From Bradyrhizobium sp. 164 (lineage in GTDB: Bacteria > Pseudomonadota > Alphaproteobacteria > Rhizobiales > Xanthobacteraceae), in NCBI RefSeq assembly GCF_023073715.1, contig NZ_JADPKA010000025.1, forward strand, positions 1-51,605: a stretch of DNA of 51,605 nucleotides, in the 5' to 3' direction. Positions 1 to 8,129 of this stretch are shown here, piece by piece. Under the pieces are notes generated by a model. It saw only the letters and a program-made list of their open reading frames with translations, was not told the DNA's origin and made no database searches. How positions within the stretch are numbered: the stretch's first letter is position 1; every line of letters begins with the position of its first letter. Made by a program: the position numbers and the translations under genes.

Positions 1-100
1 ACCCCATCAGGCCTTGGCAGGACAAACTCCCAAGGCCTTCGCCGCTACCAAGACCACCGCGATCCAATCAGCGAATTATTGAACATCGACAGCAATGACG
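1..100. repeat. Left copy of a 100-bp perfect terminal inverted repeat (insertion-sequence end)
   Basis: Bases 1-100 are the exact reverse complement of 51506-51605; identity stops at base 101 (g against c). The block holds the last 26 codons of a transposase reading frame, its stop, and an 18-base tail. The point of divergence probably marks the outer end of the insertion sequence, so the element lies mostly outside the window. This is direct sequence observation. That it is an IS end rather than another repeat is inferred from the encoded peptide. Confidence 0.9.
2..82 (+). CDS. Transposase C-terminus (IS3/rve-type), partial
   Basis: This is the 3' end of a gene that begins outside the window. 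The frame starting at base 2 reads PHQALAGQTPKAFA and ends in a TGA at 80-82. A 'RPH-x-AL-G-x-TP-x-x-FA' tail is typical of the C-terminus of IS3-family OrfB and related DDE (rve) transposases, where it follows the last catalytic Glu. The DDE residues themselves are not in the window. The same 26 residues are encoded at the other end on the opposite strand. Family assignment rests on this short motif only. Confidence 0.6.
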   Translation, partial: PHQALAGQTPKAFAATKTTAIQSANY

Positions 101-158
101 GGGAGATAGTCGGGAATCGGGTGGCGGCGGGTAGGGCAGTCTTGCGAAAGTCCTGGCC

Positions 159-905
159 ATGACAGCAACCGCACGCAAATCACCCCAGAAGCCATCCGCT
201 GACCCTTCCGCCCAGGTCAACGCCCTCGACTGGCCGCAAATCACCGCCGAACTCGACGCCCAGGGTTGCGCTGTCCTGAAAGGCCTGCTGACGCCGGAGC
301 AATGCCGTAGCATCGCCGCGCTCTATCCAGACGACACGCACTTCCGCAGCCGCATCGTCATGGGGCGCCACGGCTTTGGCCGCGGCGAATACAAGTACTT
401 CTCTTATCCGCTCCCCGACCTGATTGCGCAATTGCGCCCCGTGCTTTATGCGCAGCTTCAGGGCGTCGCCAATCGCTGGAACGAGGCGATGGGGATCGAC
501 ATCCGCTATCCCGCCGCGCATGCGGCGTTCCTCAAGCGCTGCCACGAAGCAGGCCAGAGCCGGCCGACGCCGCTGCTGCTGCAATATGAGGCCGGCGACT
601 ACAATTGCCTGCACCAGGATCTCTATGGTGAGCATGTGTTCCCGATCCAGGTCGCGATTCTGCTGTCAGAGCCGGGGCGCGACTTCACCGGCGGCGAATT
701 CGTGCTGACCGAGCAGCGGCCGCGCATGCAGTCGCGCGCCGAGGTGGTGCCGCTGGCGCAGGGCGACGCCGTCGCCTTCGCCGTGCATCACCGCCCGGTG
801 CAGGGGACACGCGGGACATACCGGGTTAACCTGCGTCACGGCGTCAGCCGGATTCGCTCCGGCCAGGGCCACACGCTGGGTGTGATCTTTCATGATGCCA
901 AATGA
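159..905 (+). CDS. 2OG-Fe(II) oxygenase family protein
   Basis: Predicted non-haem iron, 2-oxoglutarate-dependent dioxygenase of 248 residues, cytosolic (no signal peptide). A jelly-roll iron site can be read: His152-x-Asp154 (LHQD) as the first two ligands, then His211 followed by Arg222 as likely distal His and 2OG-binding Arg. An aromatic- and Arg-rich N-terminal half (residues 60-130) precedes the core. The stop codon is followed directly by the GTG of alkB, with no intergenic base, so the two are almost certainly co-translated and may act in the same repair or demethylation process. The substrate is unknown. It could act on nucleic acid, because of its partner, or on protein, because of its likeness to prolyl-hydroxylase folds. 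The ATG at 159 is the first good start in the frame; upstream is only the IS end and a short leader. Confidence 0.8.
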   Translation: MTATARKSPQKPSADPSAQVNALDWPQITAELDAQGCAVLKGLLTPEQCRSIAALYPDDTHFRSRIVMGRHGFGRGEYKYFSYPLPDLIAQLRPVLYAQLQGVANRWNEAMGIDIRYPAAHAAFLKRCHEAGQSRPTPLLLQYEAGDYNCLHQDLYGEHVFPIQVAILLSEPGRDFTGGEFVLTEQRPRMQSRAEVVPLAQGDAVAFAVHHRPVQGTRGTYRVNLRHGVSRIRSGQGHTLGVIFHDAK

Positions 906-1568
906 GTGAGGCGATTGACTGCGGATTTGTTCGATAGCGTCGCCGAGGCGCAGCCATTGCGCGAGGAGATCGCTGACGGCGCCGTGCTGCTGCGCGGCTT
1001 CGTCACGCCGATCGAGAGCGAGTTGATCGAAGCCGTGCGCGCCATCGTGGCGCAATCGCCGTTTCGGCGCATGACCACGCCCGGCGGCTATCAGATGTCG
1101 GTGGCGATGACCAATTGCGGCGAGCGCGGCTGGATCACCGATCACACCGGCTATCGCTATGATCCAATCGATCCGCGAAACGGCGAGCATTGGCCGGCGA
1201 TGCCGGCAGTATTCCGTGATCTCGCCCGCCGCGCGGCGGAGCAGGGCGGCTTCAAAGACTTCGCGCCCGATGCCTGCCTCGTCAACCGCTACGAGCCCGG
1301 CACGCGGCTGTCGCTGCATCAGGACAAGGACGAGCTCGACTATTCGGCCCCGATTGTCTCGGTCTCGCTCGGCCTGCCCGCAACCTTCCTGTTCGGTGGC
1401 TTGGCGCGCAGCGACAAGCCGCGCCGCTTCCGCCTCGTCCATGGTGACGTCGTGGTCTGGGGCGGGACTAGCAGGCTCGCTTATCACGGCGTCGCGCCGC
1501 TCGCCGACGGCGAGCATGCTCTGCTCGGCCGGAAGCGAATCAATTTGACGTTTCGACAAACACGCTAG
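906..1568 (+). CDS. alkB: Alpha-ketoglutarate-dependent DNA repair dioxygenase AlkB
   Basis: Oxidative demethylase that removes 1-methyladenine and 3-methylcytosine lesions from DNA or RNA, using Fe(II), O2 and 2-oxoglutarate. At 220 residues it has the length of E. coli AlkB. The iron triad is complete (His138, Asp140, His194), and the C-terminal R-x-N-x-T-x-R signature that holds 2OG is at 211-217. The nucleotide-recognition lid region (about residues 55-95) is also typical. It starts with GTG immediately after the TGA of the preceding oxygenase. No Ada or AlkA gene and no Ada-box is visible upstream, so adaptive-response control is not evident from this window. Assignment is firm. Confidence 0.93.
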   Translation: MRRLTADLFDSVAEAQPLREEIADGAVLLRGFVTPIESELIEAVRAIVAQSPFRRMTTPGGYQMSVAMTNCGERGWITDHTGYRYDPIDPRNGEHWPAMPAVFRDLARRAAEQGGFKDFAPDACLVNRYEPGTRLSLHQDKDELDYSAPIVSVSLGLPATFLFGGLARSDKPRRFRLVHGDVVVWGGTSRLAYHGVAPLADGEHALLGRKRINLTFRQTR

Positions 1569-1575
1569 TCCATCC

Positions 1576-1686
1576 CCTCATCCTGAGGAGCTTGCGAAGC
1601 AAGCGTCTCGAAGGATGGAGGCCCGAGCCGCCGCAGCGGGGGACCTCGTGGTTCGAGACGGCGCTTCGCGCCTCCTCACCATGAGG
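1576..1686. repeat. Bradyrhizobium-type intergenic palindromic repeat
   Basis: The spacer between alkB and the convergent TPP gene is almost wholly a long imperfect palindrome. The left arm, beginning cctcatcctgaggagc, and the right arm, ending cctcctcaccatgagg, can fold on each other, each with its own small 'gcgaagc' type hairpin. Elements with these words recur between genes in many Bradyrhizobium genomes (from memory). Placed between converging genes it may end transcription from both sides. Confidence 0.7.
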
Positions 1687-1690
1687 ACAA

Positions 1691-3319
1691 CTACGGCTTC
1701 GGCGGGTGAATGAACGCCCAGGGACTGACTTCGGAGTCCCGCGTCACTTCCACCGAGATCAGATACGGCCCGCCATGGGCGAGCGCCTTCTCCATCGCCG
1801 CCTTGAACTGGTCCGGCGCGGTGACGCGCGCAGCGGCAACGCCGAAGGATTCCGCGAGCTTGACGAAATCCGGATTGACGAGATCCGAAGCCACCACGCG
1901 GCCGTCAAACCGCTCGCGCTGGTCGCGGCGGACATTGCCGTAGGCGTTGTTGTTGAACACCAGCGTCACCACGCCGATGTTGAACTGCACGGCGGTCGAG
2001 AGCTCCTGCACGCCGAACATGAAGCCGCCGTCGCCGGTGATGGCGACGACGGGTTTGTCAGGGTTCGCGACCTTGGCGCCAAGCGCAGTCGGAAAGCCCG
2101 AGCCGAGCGTGCCCTGATAGCCTGACGTGATGAAGGTGCGCGGCTGATAGACCGGAAAGCCGTACCAGGAGGCGAAGCCGAACTGCGACAATTCATCTGT
2201 CACGATCGCATTCGCCGGCAGCACCTCGCGCAGGATGTTGAGATACGCCATCTGCGGCTGGATGCGCTGGATTTCCTGTTGCGCGGTTGCGGCGGCCTCG
2301 CGGATGTCTCCCCGCCGGCTGCGGCTTCTCGCATAGCCGGCCTTCTTCACGGCGGTGACGAGATCGGCCGTGCCAGCCTTGGCATCGGCGACGATGGCGG
2401 TATCGAAGGCGAGCCGCCGCATCTCGGCCGGATCGATATCGATCCGAATGGATTTCAGTCCCTTCGGCTGATAGGGCCAGCGAAAGCCAGAGGCCGGCAG
2501 CTCCGCGCGGGTGCCGATTGCGATCATCAAATCAGTGTTCGGCCACAGCTTATAGGCAGCAGCCATGGTGAGTCCGAGTTCGTGCGCATTGGAGACGATG
2601 CCGCGGCCGCTGCGAAAGGCAACGACGGGCGCATCGATCATCTCGGCGAGCTCGAGGATCTCCTCGCGCGCCTCGATCGCGCCGCTGCCGACGAAGATCA
2701 TCGGCGCCTTGCTGGTCTTGATCAGCGCGGCGGCCTGCTTGATCAGGTCAGGATCAGGCAGCGGCGCGGGCAGCGGCTCCAGCATCTGTGCGGCGGCGGT
2801 TTCGGCGCGCTGGGTGAAGACGTCCCACGGCATCTCGACAGACGCAGGCCCACGCCGCCCCGACATCATCTCCTGAAAGGCGCGCGCGACGACCGTCGGC
2901 GCATTGCCGGGATATTCGATACGGTCTGCCCATTTCACATAAGTGCGCAGGGTCGCGAGCTGGTCCGGCATCTCGTGGAGATGGCCGCGACCCTTGCCCA
3001 AAAATGGCGTCGGCACCTGGCCGGTGACGCAGAGCACCGGCTCGTTGCAGCCGAACGCGGTGAGCAACGCCGCGCTGGCGTTGAGCACGCCGGGGCCAGG
3101 CACCACGCTGAACACGCCGGGCTTGCCGCTGGAGCGCGCATAGCCGAACGCCATGTAGCCGCAGGCCTGCTCGTGCCGCGCGCCGATCACCTTGAGCTGG
3201 GCTTGGTGGAAGGCATCGAACAGGCCGTAGACCTGCGCGCCGGGCAGGCCGAACACGGTGTCGACGCCGTGGGCGACGAGGCCGCTTACGATCGCTTCGC
3301 CGCCGGTGAGAGTGGTCAT
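1691..3319 (-). CDS. Thiamine-diphosphate-binding enzyme (acetolactate synthase-like)
   Basis: Member of the ThDP-dependent decarboxylase/acetolactate synthase superfamily, 542 residues, cytosolic. The N-terminal PYR domain has the catalytic Glu50 (ARHEQ). A central Rossmann-like domain spans about 190-330. The C-terminal PP domain has the ThDP/Mg motif GDGG (429-432), ending at the Asn cluster 456-458. It is the last gene of the minus-strand hpa operon, 25 bp after the FAH-family gene. It is not a standard part of the homoprotocatechuate route. It might decarboxylate an aryl-pyruvate feeding the pathway, or condense a 2-oxoacid product, but no sequence feature decides this. It is probably not the biosynthetic IlvB, since no ilvH small subunit is adjacent. 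Confidence 0.8.
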   Translation of the reverse strand: MTTLTGGEAIVSGLVAHGVDTVFGLPGAQVYGLFDAFHQAQLKVIGARHEQACGYMAFGYARSSGKPGVFSVVPGPGVLNASAALLTAFGCNEPVLCVTGQVPTPFLGKGRGHLHEMPDQLATLRTYVKWADRIEYPGNAPTVVARAFQEMMSGRRGPASVEMPWDVFTQRAETAAAQMLEPLPAPLPDPDLIKQAAALIKTSKAPMIFVGSGAIEAREEILELAEMIDAPVVAFRSGRGIVSNAHELGLTMAAAYKLWPNTDLMIAIGTRAELPASGFRWPYQPKGLKSIRIDIDPAEMRRLAFDTAIVADAKAGTADLVTAVKKAGYARSRSRRGDIREAAATAQQEIQRIQPQMAYLNILREVLPANAIVTDELSQFGFASWYGFPVYQPRTFITSGYQGTLGSGFPTALGAKVANPDKPVVAITGDGGFMFGVQELSTAVQFNIGVVTLVFNNNAYGNVRRDQRERFDGRVVASDLVNPDFVKLAESFGVAAARVTAPDQFKAAMEKALAHGGPYLISVEVTRDSEVSPWAFIHPPKP

Positions 3320-3344
3320 GGTGCTATTCCACTTCGATGGTTGA

Positions 3345-4214
3345 TCAGGCTTCGTCGACGACGCCGTTGCGCAAGAGCCCGATGCCTTCTGCTTCGACCT
3401 CGACGATATCGCCCGGCCTCAGGTAGCGCGGCGGATCGAACCGCGCGCCGGCGCCGGTCGGCGTGCCGGTGACGATGATGTCGCCGGGGACGAGGGTGGC
3501 AAAGGTCGAGATATAGTTGATGAGGTAGCGGAACGGGAACATCAAGCGGCTGGTGCGATCGTCCTGCCTGAGCTCACCGTTGACATGCGTGGTGAGGCGA
3601 ATGTCGGCGATCTGGGATTCCGTTGTATAGGGCACGAGCCATGGCCCGAGGCTGCCGCTGGAATCAAAGTTCTTGCCCTGCGTGACGTTGAACTTGGCAT
3701 GACGCAGCCAGTCGCGCACCGAGCCTTCGTTGCAGAGTGTGAGCGCGGCGATGTGATCGAGCGCTGCGCTCTCCGCAATGTGCCGGCCTTCCTTGCCGAT
3801 CACCAGCACGATCTCGCCTTCATAGTCGAGCTGTGCGGAGGCGCGCGGCCGCACCAGCGGCGTGCCATGGCCGACGAAGGAGCGTGGGCTCCGCATGAAC
3901 ATGCTCGGGTATTTCGGCGCGTCCTGGCCATCCTTGTACTCGGCGTTGCGATCGGGATAGTTGACGCCGATGCAGATGATCTTTTCCGGCGCGGGCACTG
4001 GCGGCAGAAAGGTGATCTCGCGGAGGGGATGATCCGGCGAGCGGCCTGCGGCTTCCTCGGCAAGGCTCGTCAGCTTCCCGGCCGCGATCACCTCGCGCAG
4101 CGTCGGAAAATCCTTGGCGTGGCGCGCGGAGAGATCGACCACGCCGCGATCGACGGCCGCGCCGTAGCGCGTTGCCCCCTCGACGGAATAGGTGGCGAGG
4201 CGAGGGAGTGTCAT
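3345..4214 (-). CDS. hpaG: Fumarylacetoacetate hydrolase family protein, HpaG-like isomerase/decarboxylase
   Basis: Likely the decarboxylase/isomerase that converts 5-oxo-pent-3-ene-1,2,5-tricarboxylate (OPET) to 2-oxo-hept-3-ene-1,7-dioate in homoprotocatechuate breakdown. The 289-residue protein carries the FAH fold signature: GVNY near 83-86, a YEGE metal-ligand stretch at 131-134 and CNEGSVRDW at 161-169. The start chosen is the ATG at 4214, whose A is also the last base of the upstream hpaD stop (TGATG). The open frame extends upstream but would then overlap hpaD by about 100 bases. E. coli HpaG is a double-domain protein, whereas this is a single FAH domain. It may therefore do one half of the bifunctional reaction, or act as a homodimer. 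The pathway role is inferred from context. Confidence 0.78.
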   Translation of the reverse strand: MTLPRLATYSVEGATRYGAAVDRGVVDLSARHAKDFPTLREVIAAGKLTSLAEEAAGRSPDHPLREITFLPPVPAPEKIICIGVNYPDRNAEYKDGQDAPKYPSMFMRSPRSFVGHGTPLVRPRASAQLDYEGEIVLVIGKEGRHIAESAALDHIAALTLCNEGSVRDWLRHAKFNVTQGKNFDSSGSLGPWLVPYTTESQIADIRLTTHVNGELRQDDRTSRLMFPFRYLINYISTFATLVPGDIIVTGTPTGAGARFDPPRYLRPGDIVEVEAEGIGLLRNGVVDEA

Positions 4215-5197
4215 CAGTCTGCCACCAGCACGTCGGCCACGAATTTCGGCTCGCGCACGGCCTGGCCAGTGAAGGGCGAGCCCTGCTCGAACCAGGAGCG
4301 CGGCGCGGGGGCACCCCACAGCGTCTGCCGGCGCGGATCGCGCAGCGACCAGCGCAGCGGCTCGTGGTCGTGATCGCCCGTGAAGTAATCGCTGGTGTAG
4401 AGCTCGAGCCGGTGGCCGTCAGGGTCGCGCACATAAAGGAAGAACGCATTCGAGATGCCGTGGCGTCCGGGGCCGCGCTCGATGTTCTTCACGAAGCCCT
4501 GGGAGGCCATGACGTCGCAGAGATGGATGATGTTCATCGCCGTCGGCGTCCAATAGGCGAAGTGGTGCAGGCGAGGGCCCTTGCCGTTGGTGATGGCGAA
4601 GTCGTGGACGTTGCCCTTGCGATGCATCCAGGCTGCGGCGATACGTCCGTTCGGTCCGTCCTCCTCGGCATATTCGGTCAGCCGGAAGCCGAGCCGGGCG
4701 TAGAAATCGACGGTGTCCTGCACCTCGGCGGCGAAGACGTTGAAATGGTCGAGCCGCTGCGGGTGGCAGCCTCTGTAGAGATCGTAGCGGCGCAAGAGGT
4801 GTGGCCGGCGGTCCATCGCTGCATAGAGCTCGATCTGGAAGCCGAAGGGGTCCGTGAATTGCAGAGTGCGGCCCTGGAACGGCTGGTCCGCGAAGCCGTA
4901 GGCGAGACCGTTCTCGGAGAGGAATGCGGCCGCCTTGTCGAGATCCTTGTCGTTGCCGACCTTGAAGCCGAGCCGCGCGCAGGCGGGCGCTGCGGCCTTG
5001 CGCAGGACGAGCGAGTGATGCTGATGCTCTTCAGCTCCGCGCAAATAAACGACATTGTCGTCGGCGTCCTCGACATGCAGGCCAACAATGGTCTCGTAGA
5101 ACTCGCGGCTCAGTTTCAGATCGGTGACGTCGAGCACGACATGGCTGGAGCGAATGATGTTGAACGGCGGCTCGAAGACGTGTTGCGGTATGGGCAT
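4214..5197 (-). CDS. hpaD: Homoprotocatechuate (3,4-dihydroxyphenylacetate) 2,3-dioxygenase
   Basis: Extradiol ring-cleaving dioxygenase of the vicinal-oxygen-chelate (type I) class. It opens 3,4-dihydroxyphenylacetate to 5-carboxymethyl-2-hydroxymuconate semialdehyde. The 327-residue protein has two VOC modules (about 15-125 and 145-270). The metal site is complete: His151, His in RLHHFAYW (211/212) and Glu265. Residues 244-265 fit the extradiol-dioxygenase signature, including the active-site His246 and Tyr255. A C-terminal tail after residue 270, rich in Trp, Arg and Pro, resembles the lid of the Brevibacterium/Arthrobacter HPCD enzymes. The metal may be Fe(II) or Mn(II); sequence does not tell. 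It sits in the hpa operon, 128 bp after hpaE and overlapping the next gene by one base. Confidence 0.9.
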   Translation of the reverse strand: MPIPQHVFEPPFNIIRSSHVVLDVTDLKLSREFYETIVGLHVEDADDNVVYLRGAEEHQHHSLVLRKAAAPACARLGFKVGNDKDLDKAAAFLSENGLAYGFADQPFQGRTLQFTDPFGFQIELYAAMDRRPHLLRRYDLYRGCHPQRLDHFNVFAAEVQDTVDFYARLGFRLTEYAEEDGPNGRIAAAWMHRKGNVHDFAITNGKGPRLHHFAYWTPTAMNIIHLCDVMASQGFVKNIERGPGRHGISNAFFLYVRDPDGHRLELYTSDYFTGDHDHEPLRWSLRDPRRQTLWGAPAPRSWFEQGSPFTGQAVREPKFVADVLVAD

Positions 5198-5239
5198 TTG
5201 CGTTTCCCCTTGTATCAGTCATCCGGGGGGGCGGCTCGT

Positions 5240-5318
5240 TGAGCCGAACCCGGAATCTCGAGGTTCTCAGGTGCGCAATTGCGCACCATAGTTCGTGCTT
5301 CGCACGCCCCAAAACGAC
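5240..5318. repeat. Intergenic palindromic repeat inside the hpa operon
   Basis: The 128-bp gap between hpaE and hpaD holds a repeat of the kind scattered in Bradyrhizobium genomes ('cccggaatctcgaggttc' words, recalled). Its centre is a perfect 18-base palindrome, GGTGCGCAATTGCGCACC, at 5270-5287, followed by a second small hairpin, tgcttcgca. In the operon transcript this would form a stable stem-loop and could modulate mRNA decay or downstream expression of hpaD. Confidence 0.7.
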
Positions 5319-5325
5319 GGTTTTC

Positions 5326-6864
5326 CTAGATTCCCAGCTTCTGAATCTTGTGCGTGCCCCGCGCCAGCGAGACGTGCTTGGTTTCCATGTAGAAATCGAA
5401 CGAATAGTCGCCGCCGTCGCGGCCGATGCCTGAGGCCTTCATGCCGCCGAACGGCGTCGGCAGGTGGCGGACGTTTTCCGAGTTCAGCCAGATCATGCCG
5501 GCCTCCAGCGCGTCCGCGACACGCAGGGCGCGGCCCATGTCGTTGGTCCAGACATAGCCGGTGAGGCCATAGCGAATGTCGTTGGCGATCTCGATCGCGT
5601 CCGCCTCGTCACGGAACGGCAACACGGTCAGGAAGGGGCCGAACACCTCCTCCTGCGCCACCCGCATCTTGCCATGCGCACCGGTCACCAGCGTCGGCTC
5701 GACGTAATGTCCGCCGCCGAGGCCGTCACAGGGCTTGCCGCCGACCGCGATCGTCGCGCCGTCCTGGCGCGCGACGTCGAAATAAGAGCAAACCTTTGCG
5801 AGGTGACGCTCGTGGATCAGCGGCCCGATCTCGGTTGCGGGATCGAGGGGGTGGCCGACCTTCAGCGCCTTCACGCGCGCGGTCAGCTTCTCCACGAATG
5901 TCTCGGCGATGCTCTGCTGAATCAGCAGGCGGCTGGAGGAGGTGCAGCGCTCGCCATTGAGCGAGTAGATCATGAACACCACCGCATCGAGCGCGCGGTC
6001 GAGATCGGCGTCATCGAACACGATCACGGGGTTCTTGCCGCCGAGCTCGAAATGCACGCGCTTCAAGGTCGGCGCGCCCTGGATCATGATCGCCGAGCCC
6101 GTCGCACTCTCGCCGACGAAGCCGATCGCCTTGATGGCGGGATGTTCGGTCAACGCCTTGCCGGCCTCTTCACCAAAGCCGTGCACGGTGTTGAGCACGC
6201 CATCGGGAATGCCGGCTTCCTTGACGAGCTTCGCCAGAATGGAGGCCGTCACCGGCGACCACTCGGCCGGCTTGTGCACGACGGTACAGCCGGCTGCCAG
6301 GGCAGGGGCGATCTTCCAGGTCGAGAGCATGAACGGCGTGTTCCACGGCGTGATCACGCCGACCGGGCCGATCGGCACGCGCGTCGAGACATTCCAGTGC
6401 TCGTCGCTCGGCGTGTTGAGGCCGTCGCGCGCCTCGGCGCATTTGTCGGCGAAGAACCGAAAGTTCTCGGCGGCGCGGATGGCGGCCTTGGCCATGAAGC
6501 GATAGGCTTGGCCGGTGTCGATGCATTCGAGCACCGCGATGTCATCGGCATTGTCCTCGATCGCGTCGGCGACCCGATGCAGCAGCTTGCGCCGCATAGC
6601 CGGGCCCATGTCGCGCCAGGATTTGAAGGCCAGCGCGGCAGCAGTGGCCGCACGATCGATGTCCTCGGCATTGCCGCGGGCGACGCTCGCGAGCGTCGCG
6701 CCATCGACCGGCGACTTGGTCTCGAAGGTCTCGCCAGAGATCGATGGCTCGATCTTGCCGTCGATGATGTGACCGATGCCGTCCGCGCGGAGCTTTTTCA
6801 GCAGCGGTGCGAGGCGGTCGCGGTTGGCCTGGAACACGTCGGCTTTTGGCGCGGGCTTATCCAT
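5326..6864 (-). CDS. hpaE: 5-carboxymethyl-2-hydroxymuconate semialdehyde dehydrogenase
   Basis: NAD-dependent aldehyde dehydrogenase, 512 residues, that oxidises the ring-cleavage semialdehyde made by HpaD to 5-carboxymethyl-2-hydroxymuconate. ALDH hallmarks are present: PWNTPF with Asn175 for the oxyanion, the general base Glu273 in FELGGKNP, and the nucleophile Cys307 in NGERCTSSSR. Length and the C-terminal FDFYMETKHV-type ending fit HpaE/betaine-aldehyde-type enzymes. Specific assignment comes from its place between hpaF and hpaD. Its ATG overlaps the end of hpaF by 8 bases, suggesting translational coupling. Confidence 0.9.
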   Translation of the reverse strand: MDKPAPKADVFQANRDRLAPLLKKLRADGIGHIIDGKIEPSISGETFETKSPVDGATLASVARGNAEDIDRAATAAALAFKSWRDMGPAMRRKLLHRVADAIEDNADDIAVLECIDTGQAYRFMAKAAIRAAENFRFFADKCAEARDGLNTPSDEHWNVSTRVPIGPVGVITPWNTPFMLSTWKIAPALAAGCTVVHKPAEWSPVTASILAKLVKEAGIPDGVLNTVHGFGEEAGKALTEHPAIKAIGFVGESATGSAIMIQGAPTLKRVHFELGGKNPVIVFDDADLDRALDAVVFMIYSLNGERCTSSSRLLIQQSIAETFVEKLTARVKALKVGHPLDPATEIGPLIHERHLAKVCSYFDVARQDGATIAVGGKPCDGLGGGHYVEPTLVTGAHGKMRVAQEEVFGPFLTVLPFRDEADAIEIANDIRYGLTGYVWTNDMGRALRVADALEAGMIWLNSENVRHLPTPFGGMKASGIGRDGGDYSFDFYMETKHVSLARGTHKIQKLGI

Positions 6865-7255
6865 TTGCGGCCTCCACTTTCAGGGCGTCGTGGATGTTGT
6901 TGCGCTTCCAGCTCGTGTCCTTGTCGTTGATCTGCATGTCGAACGACAAGGCGAACTTGCTGGCAGCGAAGACGGGGTCGAGATGTTTTGAGAGCGCCTG
7001 GAATACGTGCTCGCCGGCTTTCTGGCGCGTCTTGAGATCGCGGCCCTCGCCGATGCGCAATACCATGTCGAGAAAGCCGTAGTCCTGCCGCGCGTCCGCG
7101 ATCGCGTAATGCTCGCACCTGACGGCGCGAACGCGGATGCCGCCGAGCGGGAAGATGCCGGTCTCGACCGCTGCCTTGCGCACGACTTCGCATACCAGGC
7201 CCATGTCGAGGCGGCCATCGAGATTGGCGGAATATTCGATGGTGAAATGCGGCAT
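6857..7255 (-). CDS. hpaF: 5-carboxymethyl-2-hydroxymuconate delta-isomerase
   Basis: Small isomerase of the tautomerase superfamily that shifts the double bond of 5-carboxymethyl-2-hydroxymuconate before decarboxylation. The protein is 132 residues, near the usual 126. After Met removal it starts with the catalytic Pro (MPHFTIEYSANL), the family hallmark. Conserved Arg residues near 41-46 probably bind the substrate carboxylates. It would act as a trimer in the cytosol. It lies 33 bp after hpaH and overlaps hpaE by 8 bases, so it belongs to the same transcript. Confidence 0.92.
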   Translation of the reverse strand: MPHFTIEYSANLDGRLDMGLVCEVVRKAAVETGIFPLGGIRVRAVRCEHYAIADARQDYGFLDMVLRIGEGRDLKTRQKAGEHVFQALSKHLDPVFAASKFALSFDMQINDKDTSWKRNNIHDALKVEAANG

Positions 7256-7288
7256 CGCGGTTTCACTCCCTGTCTTCTTATTGTCCGT

Positions 7289-8095
7289 CTAAGCGAAGTA
7301 GCAGCTCACCGAGCCGTAGGCGCCATAATCGGCCTGAATTGTGTCGCCCTTGCGGGTCTCGATCGGGCGGATGAAGGAGCCGGCGAGCACGACCTGTCCG
7401 GGCTCCAGCGCATGGCCGAGCGGTGCGATCTTGTTCGCGAGCCAGGCCACGGCGGTTGCGGGATGGTTGAGCACGCCGGCGGCAAGTCCGGTTTCCTCGA
7501 GCTGGCCGTTCCGGAAACACAGCGCGCCGATCCAGCGTAAATCGGCGTCCAGCGGCCGTATCGGCCGCCCGCCGAGCACGATGCCGGCATTCGCCGCGTT
7601 GTCGGCGATGGTGTCGAAAATCTTCCGCGTCGCTTTGGTCCTCGGATCGACCCGCTCGATGCGCGTGTCCAAAATCTCCAGCGCCGGCACCACGAAGTCG
7701 GTGGCGTTCAGCACGTCGAACATCGTGCAGCCGGGTCCTGAAAGGCGCTTGCTCATGACGAAGGCGAGCTCCGCCTCGACGCGCGTCGCGATGAAGCGCT
7801 CCGTCGGGACGGGGCCGCCATCAGCAAAGAACATGTCGTCGAGCAGCACGCCGGAATCCGGCTCGTCGATATCGAGCGCGCTCTGCATCGCCTTCGAGGT
7901 CAGGCCAATCTTGTGGCCTTTGACGATCCGCCCCTCGGCGATCTTGACGTCGACCCAAGCCTTCTGAATCGCGTAGGCGTCAGCGATGGTGATCCCAGGA
8001 AAATCCTGCGAGAGCTGCCGGATCTGCGTGCGAGTCTTCTCCGCCTGGTGCAGACGCCTCGCGCAAGCTTGGATATCGTCGTTGGAAAGCGCCAT
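7289..8095 (-). CDS. hpaH: 2-oxo-hept-3-ene-1,7-dioate hydratase
   Basis: Hydratase of the MhpD/HpcG family, 268 residues. It adds water to 2-oxo-hept-3-ene-1,7-dioate to give 4-hydroxy-2-oxo-heptanedioate, the aldolase substrate. The motifs VKGHKIGLTSKAMQ (58-71) and EAELAFVM (107-114, metal-binding Glu residues) and the C-terminal PGQVVLAGSF are typical. It is the first gene of the minus-strand hpa operon, and its start codon overlaps the inverted repeat ATTTGT-N6-ACAAAT. HpaR on the other strand is 111 bp away, so a repressor bound between them would control both directions. Confidence 0.92.
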   Translation of the reverse strand: MALSNDDIQACARRLHQAEKTRTQIRQLSQDFPGITIADAYAIQKAWVDVKIAEGRIVKGHKIGLTSKAMQSALDIDEPDSGVLLDDMFFADGGPVPTERFIATRVEAELAFVMSKRLSGPGCTMFDVLNATDFVVPALEILDTRIERVDPRTKATRKIFDTIADNAANAGIVLGGRPIRPLDADLRWIGALCFRNGQLEETGLAAGVLNHPATAVAWLANKIAPLGHALEPGQVVLAGSFIRPIETRKGDTIQADYGAYGSVSCYFA

Positions 8096-8111
8096 TTGTG
8101 ATCTTACAAAT
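8094..8111. promoter_or_regulatory. Inverted repeat ATTTGT-N6-ACAAAT over the hpaH start
   Basis: A 6-6-6 dyad overlaps the hpaH initiation codon (8093-8095). It may be a second HpaR site or an operator blocking early elongation. Only the symmetry is seen; the protein that binds is inferred from the divergent MarR-type gene. Confidence 0.4.
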
Positions 8112-8129
8112 CGGGGTGCCCGGAGATAC

